From Nymphaea colorata (Eukaryota > Streptophyta > Magnoliopsida > Nymphaeales > Nymphaeaceae): 64,000 nt of DNA. The notes under the pieces were generated by a model. That model searched no databases, was not told the origin of the DNA, and was given only the letters and a program-made list of their open reading frames with translations. Below are positions 36,040-49,190 of this stretch, one piece after another (within the stretch, counting starts at the first letter, position 1; each line of letters begins with the position of its first letter). Position numbers and translations under genes: made by a program. Where the stretch lies: contig NC_045149.1 of NCBI RefSeq assembly GCF_008831285.2, forward strand, positions 1,304,001-1,368,000, in the 5' to 3' direction.

Positions 36040-37726
36040 GTAACGGTTTCTTGGTGAATTCCTCTCGATTGTACTGTTTCATATTCTCTTTTCCTTTGAA
36101 TTTTATTTTTGGTTGGAGTCGTGTTCCTTCTGGTGAGGTTGGTTCTGAATTCTTATTGCTTTTCCTTCACTACTTTTGTCTAGATGAATCTTTTATGGAC
36201 TGATGAATTTCACGTCGAGGGACGTGGAGCTTAGATTTCGTGGGCTTTTCCTTTGTCCCGGTTACATATTGATTCAATTTGCAAAAGTTGCAGGTTTGTG
36301 ATTATGGAGTTCCTTTGGGATTTTGAGTGCTGTCTGAAACGGAAATGTGAAATTCAATTACATTTTGTGACGTTGGAGATCACGTCCGTTGTCTGTTTTT
36401 TAAAATTTTTGATAATTTGTAATTCTTCGGTCCGGAGGTGAAGGTTTTTAACTACTCATCAGAGAAGATTTAAGCATTTTTGAGCATTTCACTGTTTAAG
36501 CGTTTCATTTTTTTTAAAAGTTTTAGTGATTTTTCCCAGGGATTCCTGTTGGGTGTGTACAGGTGGAATACATGGAAATTGAGAAATCCTGAGACTGTTA
36601 ATGGTAGCACTTCATTTTTTCTTGTCCTTCTTCCTCTGTGGTATTAGATGTGCTATTTTGGGCTTATGGCATTTATGAAAAGCAATCAACTTCCATGCTC
36701 GTGGTATTGAGTTTATGTGATGTTTTAGCTGCATGACACGTTGTCTCTATGGTTGTTTCTCAAAAACCAAAAGGTTCTTTTCTATCTGCATTAATTTCTC
36801 ATAGATTTTTAATTTTCCAGGCATTCTACAATCTTGGTGGACATTGTCCTAATTTTTGTCTAATACATAGTACATACTGAACCTGTCCCATGAAATGGAG
36901 CATGTTGCTAGGTTGAGAAGAGCTCATAACAAATTCTACATTCATAAACCAGATGTGCTGTGTCACCGTCACACTTACATCATTACAGGGTTGCTAGTCC
37001 TGCTGTTCTCAATCTTCATACTCTGATGATATGATGCCTTCATGAATTTACTTATTGTTACCATCACCTGATTTAAATTAATGATTGGTAACTACAATAT
37101 ACTTAACCCTCATAAGGATCAACTATCACATAGCAATACATTTAAGCCAAAGCTTATTCTAGGACGAGCAAACACAATGTATGCATGAAGACACATACAC
37201 ACACACACTCACAGAAACACTTTTATGTTTATTCAACCCCTAAGATATGTTTTTTTATGTTTTCATTCATTTTGGCTGTAACTTATTCTTATGTAGTGTA
37301 TGAAATGCCAATTTCACTTTCCATACTTTTTGAATTTATGCATCCATTGGATCTGCTGAGTGTCATTGTCTTGTCCAGGTCTTTTTTTTTTTTTTTGGTT
37401 GACTTTTGTTAGTTCTTCCATGCCTGTATCTCCATGACTTATTGAAATCCACGTTAACAGTTTATCTTCTCCTTGTGATGTTTGTCCTTTAACTGTAGTT
37501 CATGTGCATGCCTTGTGCACAACATGTGAATCTTTTTGGAAGTAATGTGAGCCCTAGCAATTTAAACAATGACATGTCTTAGAAATAGATATCATTTTAG
37601 TTGCATTGGGTTTCGTTGATTGAAAATTCTGATCCTTTAATTTTCTTTTTCGACCTTATGGAATAGGTTCTGGAAGAGTTTAATCACACTGTTGATCGGC
37701 AAAATTTAAAGCATATCTATAGACAA

Positions 37727-40700
37727 ATGGGTGGCTGTTGTTGCTCTTCCAGAAGGGCTGAACTAAACAGAGGGGGAGCTGGATACCAGCATGTGTGTAG
37801 TTTTCTGTCCTCTGTTTTCAGATAAACCAATGCTTGGTCTTTCTTTCTTTTGCATCACATATAGTCTTGTTTGATGCCAGAACTTTCCTATTAGAGAATG
37901 CCTGTCTGCATGTTGTAAGCTCCTGCTTTTCTGTTGTCCTCAAGATTCAATGAGGCTTGTAAATATTGGATCCTACTTATAGGAATATGATGTTGCTAGA
38001 TGGTTGTCTCTCAAATCTGACTGCATGTTGTACTAGTTTTATCTACATGAAGTGTATATTTTATTATATTGATGATGCATCTAATATTAGTTCTTGAAAA
38101 TTCACATGCTTTGAAACGTGTCAGTATTGCTGTTATATTGGGAAATTCAATCTTCTTTCCAGTTCAAAGGCATTATGTTGTATTTCTCTAGTTATTTTTA
38201 TGTTTTTTTTTCCATTCAACTGACAAAACATATAGTTTCGATGCACTGAATGATGAACTGTTTGTACATTTCCAGTTTATTTATATGATGCATGAAGTTA
38301 TCTATGCAACATGCATTGCTCCTCCCTTTTTCGAAATGGAAAAAGGCAAGAATGCCAAAGCTGTGGCTGACATTCTTTTTTTCTTTGATTGCCATGCTGA
38401 ATTTTTTCTTTTTAAGTGAGCACAGGTCTCAAAAATTGAGAAAAGTAAACATTATTTGATAGAGGTTCCACTATTGTTCTTTTGCCAATGTTGTTGACCC
38501 AGGTTTTTCCAGAATCTTACAAGCAGCATTATGGCTGGTTGTCATATTCTTCTGCTCAACTACTTCCTTTTGCTTTGAGAATGATGGCGCTGCTTGTCAT
38601 CTTGTTTCCCACCATGAAGTATGAAGGTAGCAGATTGACACAAGGAACAAAGACTAGTATTGTCTTTGATATTCCATTTGAGTGCATATATTAAAACATT
38701 TTCTTCCCTTGTTTTACAAATTCGAATAAGCTGCTTGATTCTGATTGTAAGGGTCAGAGTGTCATGTATCTACTTTGGTGAGATATGTTGCATTTTTTAT
38801 CATGTTATTGTCACATGAAAAATTTTGTCACAATGTTGGTTTCTTTCTTCGCCTGAAACTGACTTGCAATGCATACACCTTCATGCAGTGCCCATGTGCT
38901 CCTGTAGAACAAGATCCTTTTTCTCTGCGACGCAGGTTTTCAGCAGTATCTACTGATGCACTGGTTGATACACATTTGGAAGCATCAGAGAGTGAGATAT
39001 TTCAAGCACCTCCACCACCTAGCTTACGATTTCCAAACACATTGCAAGATGACCTACACCCATCAGGCAATACAGTTGGAAGACACATGCTAGAGGATCA
39101 ATCAGGGAGAGATGCTTTAACTGTTGCAGATGAAGATTTAAAAGCAGAAATAAAGAGTCTTGATCAATGTTTTGCTGAATCCCCAAAATTTAGTGGAGAG
39201 AAAAATTCTAAGTTGAACGAACCTATTTCTGTGGAAAAGGATGAAGAGGATGTTTGCCCCACTTGCCTTGAAGGTACTGTAGCATCCACCTTTTAGCACA
39301 TGCTAATGATAGAACTAAATAGATTGGATGGAGTAACGTTTGTGATTCTTCAATTTGCTGAGCTGGCTAGGTCCTTATCAGCGTTGACTATCTCCTTTTG
39401 TTTGGCTTTCTCTATCGTGGTAAACTGCAAGTTGATTTTCTACTAATGAAGCATTTCTTCGTCATTTTCTTTAGAACTCTCTCTCTCTCTCGTCTTTTGA
39501 AGCATTTTTTCTTCCAGTTTTTAAGATTCAATGAAATTTCTAATGGAAAACCTACTGTTCTGCCTAAGGCTACTCAGAAACGGCATTTGGACCAGGTGTG
39601 GCTTGTCCAAACATGGTTTGGAACAGAACAGCTAGCCTGGGCTTGACCCGATCTCTAGTCAGGTTGAAAAGACTTGAATCAAGTTTGGTTTGGAGCTGTG
39701 GTACTGGGTAACCAAACCCGGCCTGACCTCCACCTCCAGTAAATCCAACATGACTGATTCAAACTTCTCAATTTAAGTAAGGTCAAATCTTTACAAAGAA
39801 ATTTTGATAAAATGTTGAAATGTAAGGTGCATTCTTTTACTATTTACATAGGTATCACAAAGGCAATATGTTATCCTATCTATAAAGGACATATTATCTT
39901 ATCTACAAAGGAAATATTAAAGTTTTAAGTTTGCGCAATCTGAAATTAATTAGATAATCTAGTTTAGTTGGCTTAAACAGGTTTGGTGGGTCAAGATCCA
40001 TAAATGGGTCTGACTTGTTATCCTGATTTGGATTGCAAAGTAAAGGCAGAGTTTGGTTTGATTTTTTAATTGAACCAAGCTGGGGCCACGTTTCTGCCAA
40101 AAGAAACAAAAATTGATTCATCTTTGCAATGCAAATTTTGGTTGTTTAGAATGTCCAACTAATATGGCAAAACAAAGAGTTAAAAGTCTATTAATTATTC
40201 TTTTTGTGAAACGCAATATATATATATATACCCATTCTGTAATGTTTGCTCATTGCTATGCCTTATCATGCAGAATATGACAAGGAGAATCCTAAGATAA
40301 TAACCAACTGTGGGCACCATTTTCATCTTTCGTGCATTCTGGAATGGATGGAAAGGAGTGACAATTGTGCAGTTTGCAGTCAGGTTTGCCATTCAAACTG
40401 ATGCTTTTTCCATGGAAAATTTTTTCATCTGGGGCTGACAGTCTCATAGTCAGATGCAAGCATCATTTGTCCTCCAAATTCATTTAGGGATACTTTCAGT
40501 ACTGAAAGGAAAATCGAAGATACTGTTGGAGAAAAGTAGCTTGATTTAACTAGTTAGTACATATTTAAAAATTAAGTGAAATTTTAGGTAAATTTTTTGT
40601 GAAATTGACCATTACTTGAATTCCCATTTAGTTCACTTAGATTGTAGAAACTTAAATGTAGAGATAATATGAAGCACTTTTCCAACTTTAAGTAGGCTTG

Positions 40701-42005
40701 TTTCCTCGCGCAGTTCTCTCAGTTGAAAAAATTCTCATATTTTTTGCAAACATGATTCATAAAGGTGTCTGCATGATTTTTCTTTCAACCCATTTACCAA
40801 GTAAAAAATCACTTCCTTACTTTATCATGGCAGTTGTCTGCTAGCAATGATGCATGAGTGTCTCAGTATGTAGGTATGTTACATGGGTGGATGCTGCAAT
40901 TTTAGAAAAAATTAAGGTGCAGGTGCTGCAAGGATACATACGTATATATATATATAGTTAATTAACTATTTAATAGTCTTTATCTGTATTGACATTTTAG
41001 TAATTATAGACATATGTACTAGGCTAGTTATAAGGTGTGCATCTAAAATGGTCAGTTTTGGCCTAGTTCTGCTGTCTGCAGCAGATGTGCCATGTCAGAG
41101 CTGCACTGGCACCCGACTTGTGTCGATGTGGGTGCAGCAGCTCTTTAGGAGAACCTGTTGACATAGGTATGCAGTGCAAACTCTCTATTAATTGGCTTCT
41201 TGAACAGGTGAAAGGAAAGAAAAAATCTACTGAAACTTGTGAAAAATATAACTGCTATTGTCATCTGGTTTTATACATGCATTTCTAATGGGCCTAATGG
41301 CCAATCTAACTAGTTCATTGGAAATCATGTTAACAGTATTTATATTATTTCATGAATATTTATTGCATGTCTATTATACATCACAAATTTGTTTTGGTAA
41401 GGGGGTATTTGGTTACCTTGAAGAGGATTTCAGCGCATATTGAACACTTGAAATTTCATCTCTTCATAAATCTTGAAATAAAAAAAGGTGAATTTCTCAA
41501 TAGAACTTCACTTATATGTTGCTATATTTAAAATTTCAGGAAGAACCTCACTTCTAATATTTTCATTGGCCGTACAAGTGAAAATCTTCTTCCTGAACTT
41601 TATTTCAGGCTGTCAAAACCCCCTAAAATAAGAGTATTGCTTCTTTGTCAATACAGTTATGAAACTTATGGCTTAATTGTGCTTCAGGATTTTATGTGAC
41701 GTTGACAGGTTAATGACATGTATCTCCACGGAGAATATTTCTCAGGAGCCAATCTCATGTCAAATCTAAAATTTTGCTTATGGAATCACCACTTAAACCT
41801 AGTTTCAAACTTGTAAGGTCTAGATATTGGCTTTTATTTTGGTGATGAGATGAGTTTCTCATAGTGACAATCCATATCCTGGAATTGATGGTAACTTGAG
41901 TTTTGATTTTCTGTTTTGTTTGTCTACATATCCAGCCCATTTTACTCTATTTACATTTGCTTCTGATGCCAGCCGATGATGTTCAAGGAGCAAGCAAACT
42001 TGTAG
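37727..42005 (+). CDS. RING-H2 E3 ubiquitin ligase, RHB1A type
   Basis: The coding exons join as 37727-37792, 38889-39273, 40274-40383 and 41973-42005 (594 nt, 197 aa), all with GT-AG introns (1,096, 1,000 and 1,589 bp). The protein starts MGGCCCSSRRAELN, a myristoylation (Gly2) plus palmitoylation (Cys4-6) signal, so membrane anchoring is expected. Residues 23-140 are a low-complexity acidic/proline region with FQAPPPPSLRFP. The RING is C145-x2-C148-x14-C163-x-H165-x2-H168-x2-C171-x10-C182-x2-C185, exactly RING-H2 spacing, with W175 in ILEWMERS. The tail is PMMFKEQANL. Order, start and tail match the Arabidopsis RHB1A family of predicted E3 ligases. T147 (CPTC instead of CPIC) and A183 (CAVC instead of CPVC) sit at usual E2-contact positions. 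Introns carry transposon pieces and short TA repeats. Confidence 0.88.
39590..40130. repeat. Worn repeat inside RING gene intron 2
   Basis: Between exons 2 and 3 the sequence is rich in inverted phrases such as 'ggcttgacccg/cccggcctgacc' and 'gtttggtttgga', which look like a decayed DNA transposon. No terminus or target duplication was found. Confidence 0.3.
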
Positions 42006-43555
42006 TAGTTGCACTTGGTCTTACAACATAAAGAAATATGGACAGGTTTAACGAGATGCAGATTCTTGCAAACATAGTCCAGGTCGTTGTGTCATTGACT
42101 GACTCCGGCACAACCATTCAAGCTTTTGAAAAGTTACTGGCTGATGTAGCCATATTTCCATTGTGTAATAATCCAAGTGTTCTGGAATATCATTCCTCCA
42201 GAGGCTACTTTATCTTTTGCAGCACTGTCTTGATTTCTTCAGGCTTGCAGCTTGTTTGCTTTCTGACGAAGGAAGCAAGTGAAGAAGGTTGGTGAGCTGG
42301 GGCCATGATTTCTGTGTTTTTTTTGGTTAACTCTCTCTCTCTCTCTCTCTTGTATAATCTTCTGAATGGGACCAGCTTCATACTCCATTCATTTTGTAAA
42401 TTGTTTGATTTTTCTCACTTTACTAAGTTGATGTATAGAAATATAGTGACAGAGTTGTCAATATAGCAGCATATGTGGATTGTCCTGATGCAGGTTTAAC
42501 ACATATCTCCAAAATTGGTCAGGATGGTCCTTTTATACTAACTATGATGTAATCACTACAACTCTACAACTGCTACCGGTAATTGTGTTTTGATTATTGG
42601 TCTTGAGTTGGCATAGTTAATAAGGAAAAGATCATTCTATTAGGAAATGACCATCTTCTGCTTTTGCTATATAAACCAGTAGGCAGAGACCCAACTGATT
42701 TTAGATATCATTGTTCACTTTTGGAATGAATCCTAGAGCTCACCCTTTGTTTTTATTTTCATGACATCTGTTGACTTACCTTAAACAGTGGCCCGAGGAT
42801 CTTGATCATTCAGGAACCAGCTTAAGTTGGGGTACTTTTTGGGATTGGACAAAGCAACAATATGAAGGAATCATGGGGTGGATCCTGCTGGTGGCCCATC
42901 TGATTTTTGGTTTCATTTTTTAGAAATGATCCCTGGACGTCCCACCGCCTCTACCTCTTTCTGCGCAATTTTGCTATATATTTACAGTGTTTCATGCTTT
43001 CATTCAGTGATTGTAAGTGCTGTATCTGCTGTGTTTCTATTTTTCACTCTCTTAGAAAAACCTGTTGCTTGTATATTGCGAAGTGCGAAAGCTTGCCTTG
43101 CCCGATAAACCTGAGGTTTCTGGCCTTGAAAGAATCAGCTCAAGTGGGGATTCCTTTTGGGGCTGAGTGAAGCTAGATTTTGAGGAAATCATGGCGTGTT
43201 AAAGTAAGAGCTGGCTTGCTGCATGTCAGCTGAAGCCTGCTTTCTGAGTGTGAACGACTTGGTACCGTAGAGGTCTAACAAATGGTTTTGGGCCAAATGG
43301 GTTTCTGCTTTTTCTTGGTTTCACTGGTACCAGCTTTCTAGGGTTCTTTGTGGCTGGTTTGGTGGTTAGCTTAAAGTCTCTAAAGATGTAGGACTATAGT
43401 TGAACTCTGAAGGCGTCTCCTTTGCTACAAGGATGAGGGGGCGGAGATATATTTTTGGTGGGGATGGAAAGAGTAGCAGGAGCCTTGCCTATTGGTGCAG
43501 GCATTGTAAACGTCCACACTTTAGATTTGACAAGCCTATAAGCTCCGAACTCTAA
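42006..43555 (+). other. 3' UTR and downstream of RING gene
   Basis: Sequence after the stop has T-rich, 'ttttgtaaattg' character up to about 42430, consistent with a 3' UTR. No polyadenylation signal can be fixed. The short plus-strand frames at 42038-42295 and 42878-43170 follow no splice pattern and have no motif. Confidence 0.35.
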
Positions 43556-44250
43556 CATCTTGTTTGAATGGAAATAAAGGCAGGAAAAGGGAAGGATTGA
43601 ACAATCAATTATATTGAGAGGAAAAGGAATTGAACAATCAATTATATTTGTTTGGTTGATTAATTAAAATGAAGGAAAAAAAAAGAAAAGTAAAAAAATT
43701 GTTTGGTTGCAAAGAAAGGAAAATGAAATATAGAGAATGGAAATGATGCTTTAATGTAAATCTAATCCCTCCAAGTTTTCCAAAATTAGAGGCATTGAGA
43801 AGGAAAGGAAAAGCTTGTCTTTTTACCGTGTATATCCTTGACCTTGTGTGGCTCTCTCTCCTTTCTCGCCGCTGGTCAAGACTCCGATGGGCATTCGGTC
43901 TGTTTCTCTCTCTTTTTGCCATTGCTCGAGACTTGGATGATAATCTTCTCTATTCAGACCAGACCGACCATCGCCGGAGTCACCATCGTCGCCGTGGGAC
44001 AGTGGGTTGTTGTGTTCCTTGTACACCTCTAGAATTGAATGTTATGAATATTATTATAAAGTAATATAAATTTTATTTTATTTTTCACTTTATGTAGTCC
44101 AAACAAATATGTTTTTGGCAATTTTTTCATTTTTATCCAACAAGTTTTATAATCACATCTTTCTTTTTCTTTACCATTTTTTTCCCTTCACTTCTTTTTC
44201 TTTTCCACCCCTCCCTTTCCTTCCCTTTCCCTCCATCCAAACAAACCGTA
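43556..44250. mobile_element. Probable MITE with GTTTGGATGGA-type inverted ends
   Basis: The left end CTTGTTTGAATGGAAATAAAGG and the reverse complement of the right end GGTTTGTTTGGATGGAGGG share the TTGTTTG.ATGGA core, then AAAGG..GGGAAGG, over about 35 bp. Inside, 'aattgaacaatcaattatat' is duplicated (about 43593-43650) and a GC-rich patch lies at 43850-44010. The target duplication is unclear, so family and exact ends are open. Confidence 0.45.
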
Positions 44251-45100
44251 AGTGTCTTATCTTTAAAAGATAGATGTTCACGGTGCTTTGACATTGATGG
44301 CCTCTCCAATGCCTTATGGCTTTTGTATGTACCGTATATTAGTTTGATATGTCTTTAATCATGGCTAATTAGTTGGCTCGACGGTCAAAAGAATGCCTAG
44401 GGCCTAGGGTACCTAACCGGGCCTAAGTCAAAAAATGTGTTTTATTTTTTTTATTGTCTTCTTTTTTTTTATTTGTACTTTTCTTCCTCTTTTTCTTTGC
44501 CTTCTCTTCATTTTCGTCTTCTTCTTCTCATGGTCTTTTTTCCCCCTTCATATACTGTTTTTGGCCTACCTAGGCCTTTTGTGTAGGGCCACTGAGTAGA
44601 TGACCTGCCTAGCGGCTTTCCACTAACATGGAGGGAATGGTTTTTCTAGAATTTATTAGATTGTTTTTGAATGAAAAGGACACTATTATTGAAAAAATAT
44701 AAAAGAAGCACAGAACCAGCAATGAAAACTTGCTTTCATTAAACATGCATGGTTTTTCACTATGAAAGGCTGTCATGAGCCCTAATTACACAATGTATAG
44801 AAAGAGATTAAATAAGTGAGGTTACCATAATCTTGGCAATGATAAACATGAAAACTAAATCTGATTTTGTGGAATGATTTTATTTTTATTTATCATTAAT
44901 TTTGATTTATCCTGTTGAGATTTTTTCTTGAATCTCTTTAGAAACGGTTGCCTTTCAACCTTACCATCTCCTTCAAACTGGGCGATGAATCTAAAAGTCC
45001 AAATTTGCTGCAAAACTTTGTAAAAGCTAATCATTCCATCTGTTTGGCGGTGATTCGCTGAGCCCAAAATTTGCTTCATGAAGTTTTGCTTCAAAAGGAT
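44251..45100. other. Intergenic or retroelement DNA, no gene seen
   Basis: T-rich sequence without coding signal up to about 44850. From 44855 a minus-strand frame without a recognised domain leads out of the 88-bp repeat region and could belong to the copia-like element whose primer site is at 45357-45368. Confidence 0.35.
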
Positions 45101-45103
45101 CAA

Positions 45104-45368
45104 GTCCTTGCTTTGATGAAGAAGGCAACCATCTCTTTAGTTGTCTGCATGCCATCTTTGGACTTCAATCTTCTTCTCCTGCTCGTTAACAGTCCTGCTT
45201 TGATAAAGGAGGCAGCGATCTTTTTGGTCGTCTGCAGGCCACTTTTTGGGCTTCGATCTTCTTTTCCTGCTCATTAACAGTCCTTGCTTTGATGAAGAAG
45301 GCATCAATCTCTTTGGTTGTCTACAGGTCATCTTTGGGCTTTGATCTTCTTCTCGTGCTCTGATACCA
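45104..45368. repeat. Three tandem 88-bp repeats in LTR-element leader
   Basis: Units start at 45104, 45192 and 45280, each beginning 'gtccttgctttgat(g/a)aa' or close and ending in 'ctcctgctcgttaaca' or close. The third unit ends in the primer-binding site. Since 88 is not a multiple of three, the minus-strand frames rotate from unit to unit. Confidence 0.85.
45357..45368 (-). other. Retrotransposon primer-binding site (initiator tRNA-Met)
   Basis: The minus strand reads TGGTATCAGAGC, the exact 12-base complement of the 3' end of plant initiator tRNA-Met, the usual primer of copia and gypsy elements. It directly abuts ..AACA, the expected LTR end, at 45369-45372. Confidence 0.85.
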
Positions 45369-45700
45369 TGTTAAAAAAATATAAAAAAAACAAAATAAAT
45401 AAGAACCAACAAGCCAGGAAGAAGGAAAGAGATAAATCAACTAAAATAGAAGAAAAACATGAAAATAGTAAGGCACTGTCAGTTATCAAAATTATCGACC
45501 ATTGCCAGAAAAGACAGACTATTGGTAGCCTGGAAAGACTATAATAACCCTCTTGGAGCTCTTCAAACCTTCCAAAATATTGCGACCACATATGCTCATG
45601 ACTTCTAAAAACCCAGCCATGTTAAGCTCTTCACCCGCTCAACCATGGCTGCATTCTTTCCTCCTTCTCTGTCCATCAGCATTGAACAGTATCATACATG
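45369..45700 (-). mobile_element. Copia-type LTR next to primer site
   Basis: On the minus strand this LTR ends ..TTTAACA directly before the primer-binding site. Its other end is not certain; a CATTGAACA at about 45690-45698 would give about 330 bp. No partner LTR was identified to the left. Internal sequence beyond the leader repeats has no recognised gag or pol, so the element is truncated or non-autonomous. Confidence 0.5.
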
Positions 45701-48700
45701 ATACTGTTATCCAACTGTTATGAGATAAAACCTGATGGAGACTTTTCCTTCTCTAGTATTTTCTCTCAAGATGAACTGTTCTAATAGTAAATTTTCCAAA
45801 AGCGAGGAAAAATTTTCTGTATTTTGACAACTTTGTCTTTGTAGTCAGACAACGAATCTCAAAACACGATGGCATTATTCTTTTCAAAATTATCTTCGAG
45901 ATCTGGTACATGGCACATGAAATTCAGTTTCCAGGGAAAAGAACAGGAAACAAACTCACCTGTTTCCTTCTTTTCGTCAAAGTTATGAAGTTCTTATCCA
46001 GTCAAGGGCCAGGATTTGACAAGCCATTTAGCCATTTGAAAAGAAAGAGATTCAAATTAGAGCAGATTGTTTGACGAGATGAATAGGAAAAAGTGCCGCA
46101 CAGGATTTGTGTAAGGATTCAGACGAGGCACTGATGAATCGGACTCGATCACAGTACATGTGTCGATGGATGTTTGACTCAAGGTGCTGGTGCCAGGTCC
46201 ATGTCTAGCACTAACCAGGCATGCATATATAGGACGAAATATATTCAGAAAATATGGATAATATGATACGGATCTGGTCTAGACCAAGTAAATATAGTAC
46301 CTCTTATTGTGCTTTTAATTTCATTGAAAATCTGCAGTTCTTATTGGAAACTAAGCTCAGATTGATTAGTTAGCTGCAGCTGGTATAAAATTTGATAAAT
46401 TAATCACAGTAGCTACTGATATTGGTTGCTACTTGCAGACAGCGTGTGACCAGAACTTGGGTGAGGAACCTGATCTTCATCACCAAACTTGGACCTCCCT
46501 ATTCAAGGTTTTAATCGAACCCAAACCATTCACACCCTTAGTTTAAGCACAAAATAGCTCAAGAAGGCATCCAGAAGCTCCCCAGCTATGTTGATCTTGA
46601 ATTTACCATCACTGTTGAAAGGGAGAGAAGCTGCTCTGAGGCCTGATAAGTTATGGCATCTTTGGTTTGAGTTTTGTAAACATATAAACCCAAGTCCCTG
46701 TTTAGCTGTCCTGTTAAAGTCTACTTCAGTTGATATTTGAGTTCAAATTAATCTTATGTCATATCATAAGCAGAACCTAAGTCCACAATATATATTGGTT
46801 CTGAATATATTGGAATATAAATATATATAACGTTCTCACATAAGATTGTAATTAATTAACCATTTTAATCTAGTCAAATCTGGATATCACATTAGCTAGG
46901 TTATTCCATCTGAATCTTGGGCAAAACATCTGATTACGTGATCAGTTCCATAAGCCATAAATGTAAACCAAATGCAGTCCATCTCTAATATCCAAAGCAA
47001 GGAACATAAAATGTCTTAGAAGAAGCTTGTAAAGCTGTCAAATTTTTTCATATTTTCATGTATGTGCCTGAATAGGAAAGATCTTGTAGACCTTGACTTT
47101 CAGGAGCTTCCAATTAAGCTCAGTATAGATTAAATTTACCAAAGATCAATCTTGGCGCTCTCTATGCTTTGCACCATATGTGTCTTCCAGGCAATTTTAT
47201 GTCCTGCATGTTTTGTTGTAAATCTTTTCTACCAAAGCTAGCCTTCCATTGAGAAGTCACTCTCATGACGGAAGACCTGGCCGCACTGGTTTAAAAAGAT
47301 GTACCAATGGTCACCGTTTCAACAGTACTGGAAGCTGACTATGATGAGAGCACCTCAGTCCCTGGTTACCTTCCCCAGAAGCAGACCGCTCTACTCCCAT
47401 AAGCTACCACAATAAGGACTTGAATCCTTGTCTTGGATATCCTTTCTACTATTACTTGATGAGTTGATTCTAATGAGAGTTGCTCACACTGTGTCAGCTA
47501 CACGAACTAACTTGAGATCCGTGGAATTAGAATTGAGACTTTGAACTTTGTATTTTATTGGGATTGAAACTTTGTTTTCAAACTAGGATCTTGGAATTGA
47601 GAATTGAAAATTGAAAGTTTGGACTAGACTTTAGAATTTTAAAGATACTTTGGTTTTCTATAAATTTAATTAGAAAATTCTTGGAAGGCTTAGAACTGGA
47701 ATTCGATTTTGAAGTCAAAATTGAATTTGGAAAATTGGATTGAAAAGTTTGATTTTGATAGGAAAAACTGGATTAGGTAGTCGAAGTCTAGCTGGAATTT
47801 TTGAGAATTGGATATTGGAGATCTGAAATTTTTAAGCTTGAAATGGTTGAAAGTCTACCAATATATTGAGATTTGAACTTGGTTTTTGAAAGTATCGAGA
47901 AAACTTTATTTTAATTGATTGGTGAGATTAGAAAATTGGTTCGATTTTGAGGGAAATCCAATCATTGATTTGAAATTGATATTGAAAATGTAGGTTTTTG
48001 CAACCATTTTGAAAATTTTATGTTTTTGTGTCGAAGTAAGTGAGGTGCCCAAGTTTTTGTTGGAATATGACTTGGTCATGGTAGCAACTCCAACTCAACT
48101 CACTTAGATTTTGTGAAAGTGAGTGGGTGCATTTGTGAAGTGAATCTATGCATGCATTTGTAAACTACATGGACATCCATTCTTTGTTCTCTTTTATTCC
48201 ATGTGTAATTTGATCTTCACATAGATGTAGGTCCACCTTGCAGGTGGAAGTGTAGGATGTCCTTCAAGCTTATTCTTGCTATCAAAAAATGCTTCGGAGA
48301 TAATGTCCATGGGCTTAAATCTTTGAAATCTAGTTTTGAAAATGAGATTTCAAAATAAATTGGGTTGAGGTGAGCTTAAATGATCAAAAACCATCATTTG
48401 GGGGTTTAGGGGTTTTTGAAAAAAAACTTCTCTTTGGATGAGGAAAATCTCATTTGTGAGTTCCTCTAGGATTGGCTTTTGAGTTTGGCTTGGTTTTGAT
48501 TTCAACTCCTTTTGGCAAAATAGGTTTCTTTAGATCGGAAATTTGAAAATCCTAGGAATGGGGTCTAGAGAATTTTATGAGTTTGTCTAAATTTCCCTAG
48601 GTTGATACTTTTAGAAGATTGATTTTGAGTTAGAAATGGTTTGATTTGAGAAATAGCTGATAGCTTGTGTTGATTTTGAAAATGATTGGCTATTTGAAAA

Positions 48701-49190
48701 TGCATATTTCCAAATGTGTTTGGTGAGAATCGGATTCCTCTGGTGCTTTTGGATTTAACCAAAAATACTTGTTTTAGTTCTAGGCTTTTTGTTTGAAACC
48801 CAACTTGATTAACTTTTTTTTTTTTGGTTAGTTGTTGCTTTTCAAAATCAGAGAGATTTCTGAAAATTTCACAAATGGAATAGGTTGAAGCAAGCATATT
48901 TTGATTGGTATGTTTTATTTTCATGATGGACTATACTCATAGATTGAGTATATCCAATTCTTGGTGGAACCGTTTTAACAAGATCATCGGATCTATTACG
49001 TTGCACAATCAAAACCATTCTGGTCGAAACCATGGTGTTCTTCTTTCTCAATTTGGTACAAATGAGACTTCTTGAAATCAGATTTTGAAAAACCCATTTT
49101 TTGATTTTTGAAAACAAAATTTGGCTTAAATGAGTTAGGAGGATCATGGAAATACATGCACATATGCATTAACATATATACTTCCTTTGT
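45701..49190. other. Intergenic or old repeat DNA, no gene seen
   Basis: The 47.5-48.9 kb part is rich in 'gaattgaaa/ttggaatt' words and reads like a very old retroelement, but no domain could be matched in either strand. 45.9-47.4 kb looks unique and non-coding. Confidence 0.4.

Noticed and set aside
42038-43170. Additional exons or a second gene after the RING stop
   Set aside because: The RING protein ends naturally with PMMFKEQANL and stop at 42005; later frames have no motif or clean splice sites.
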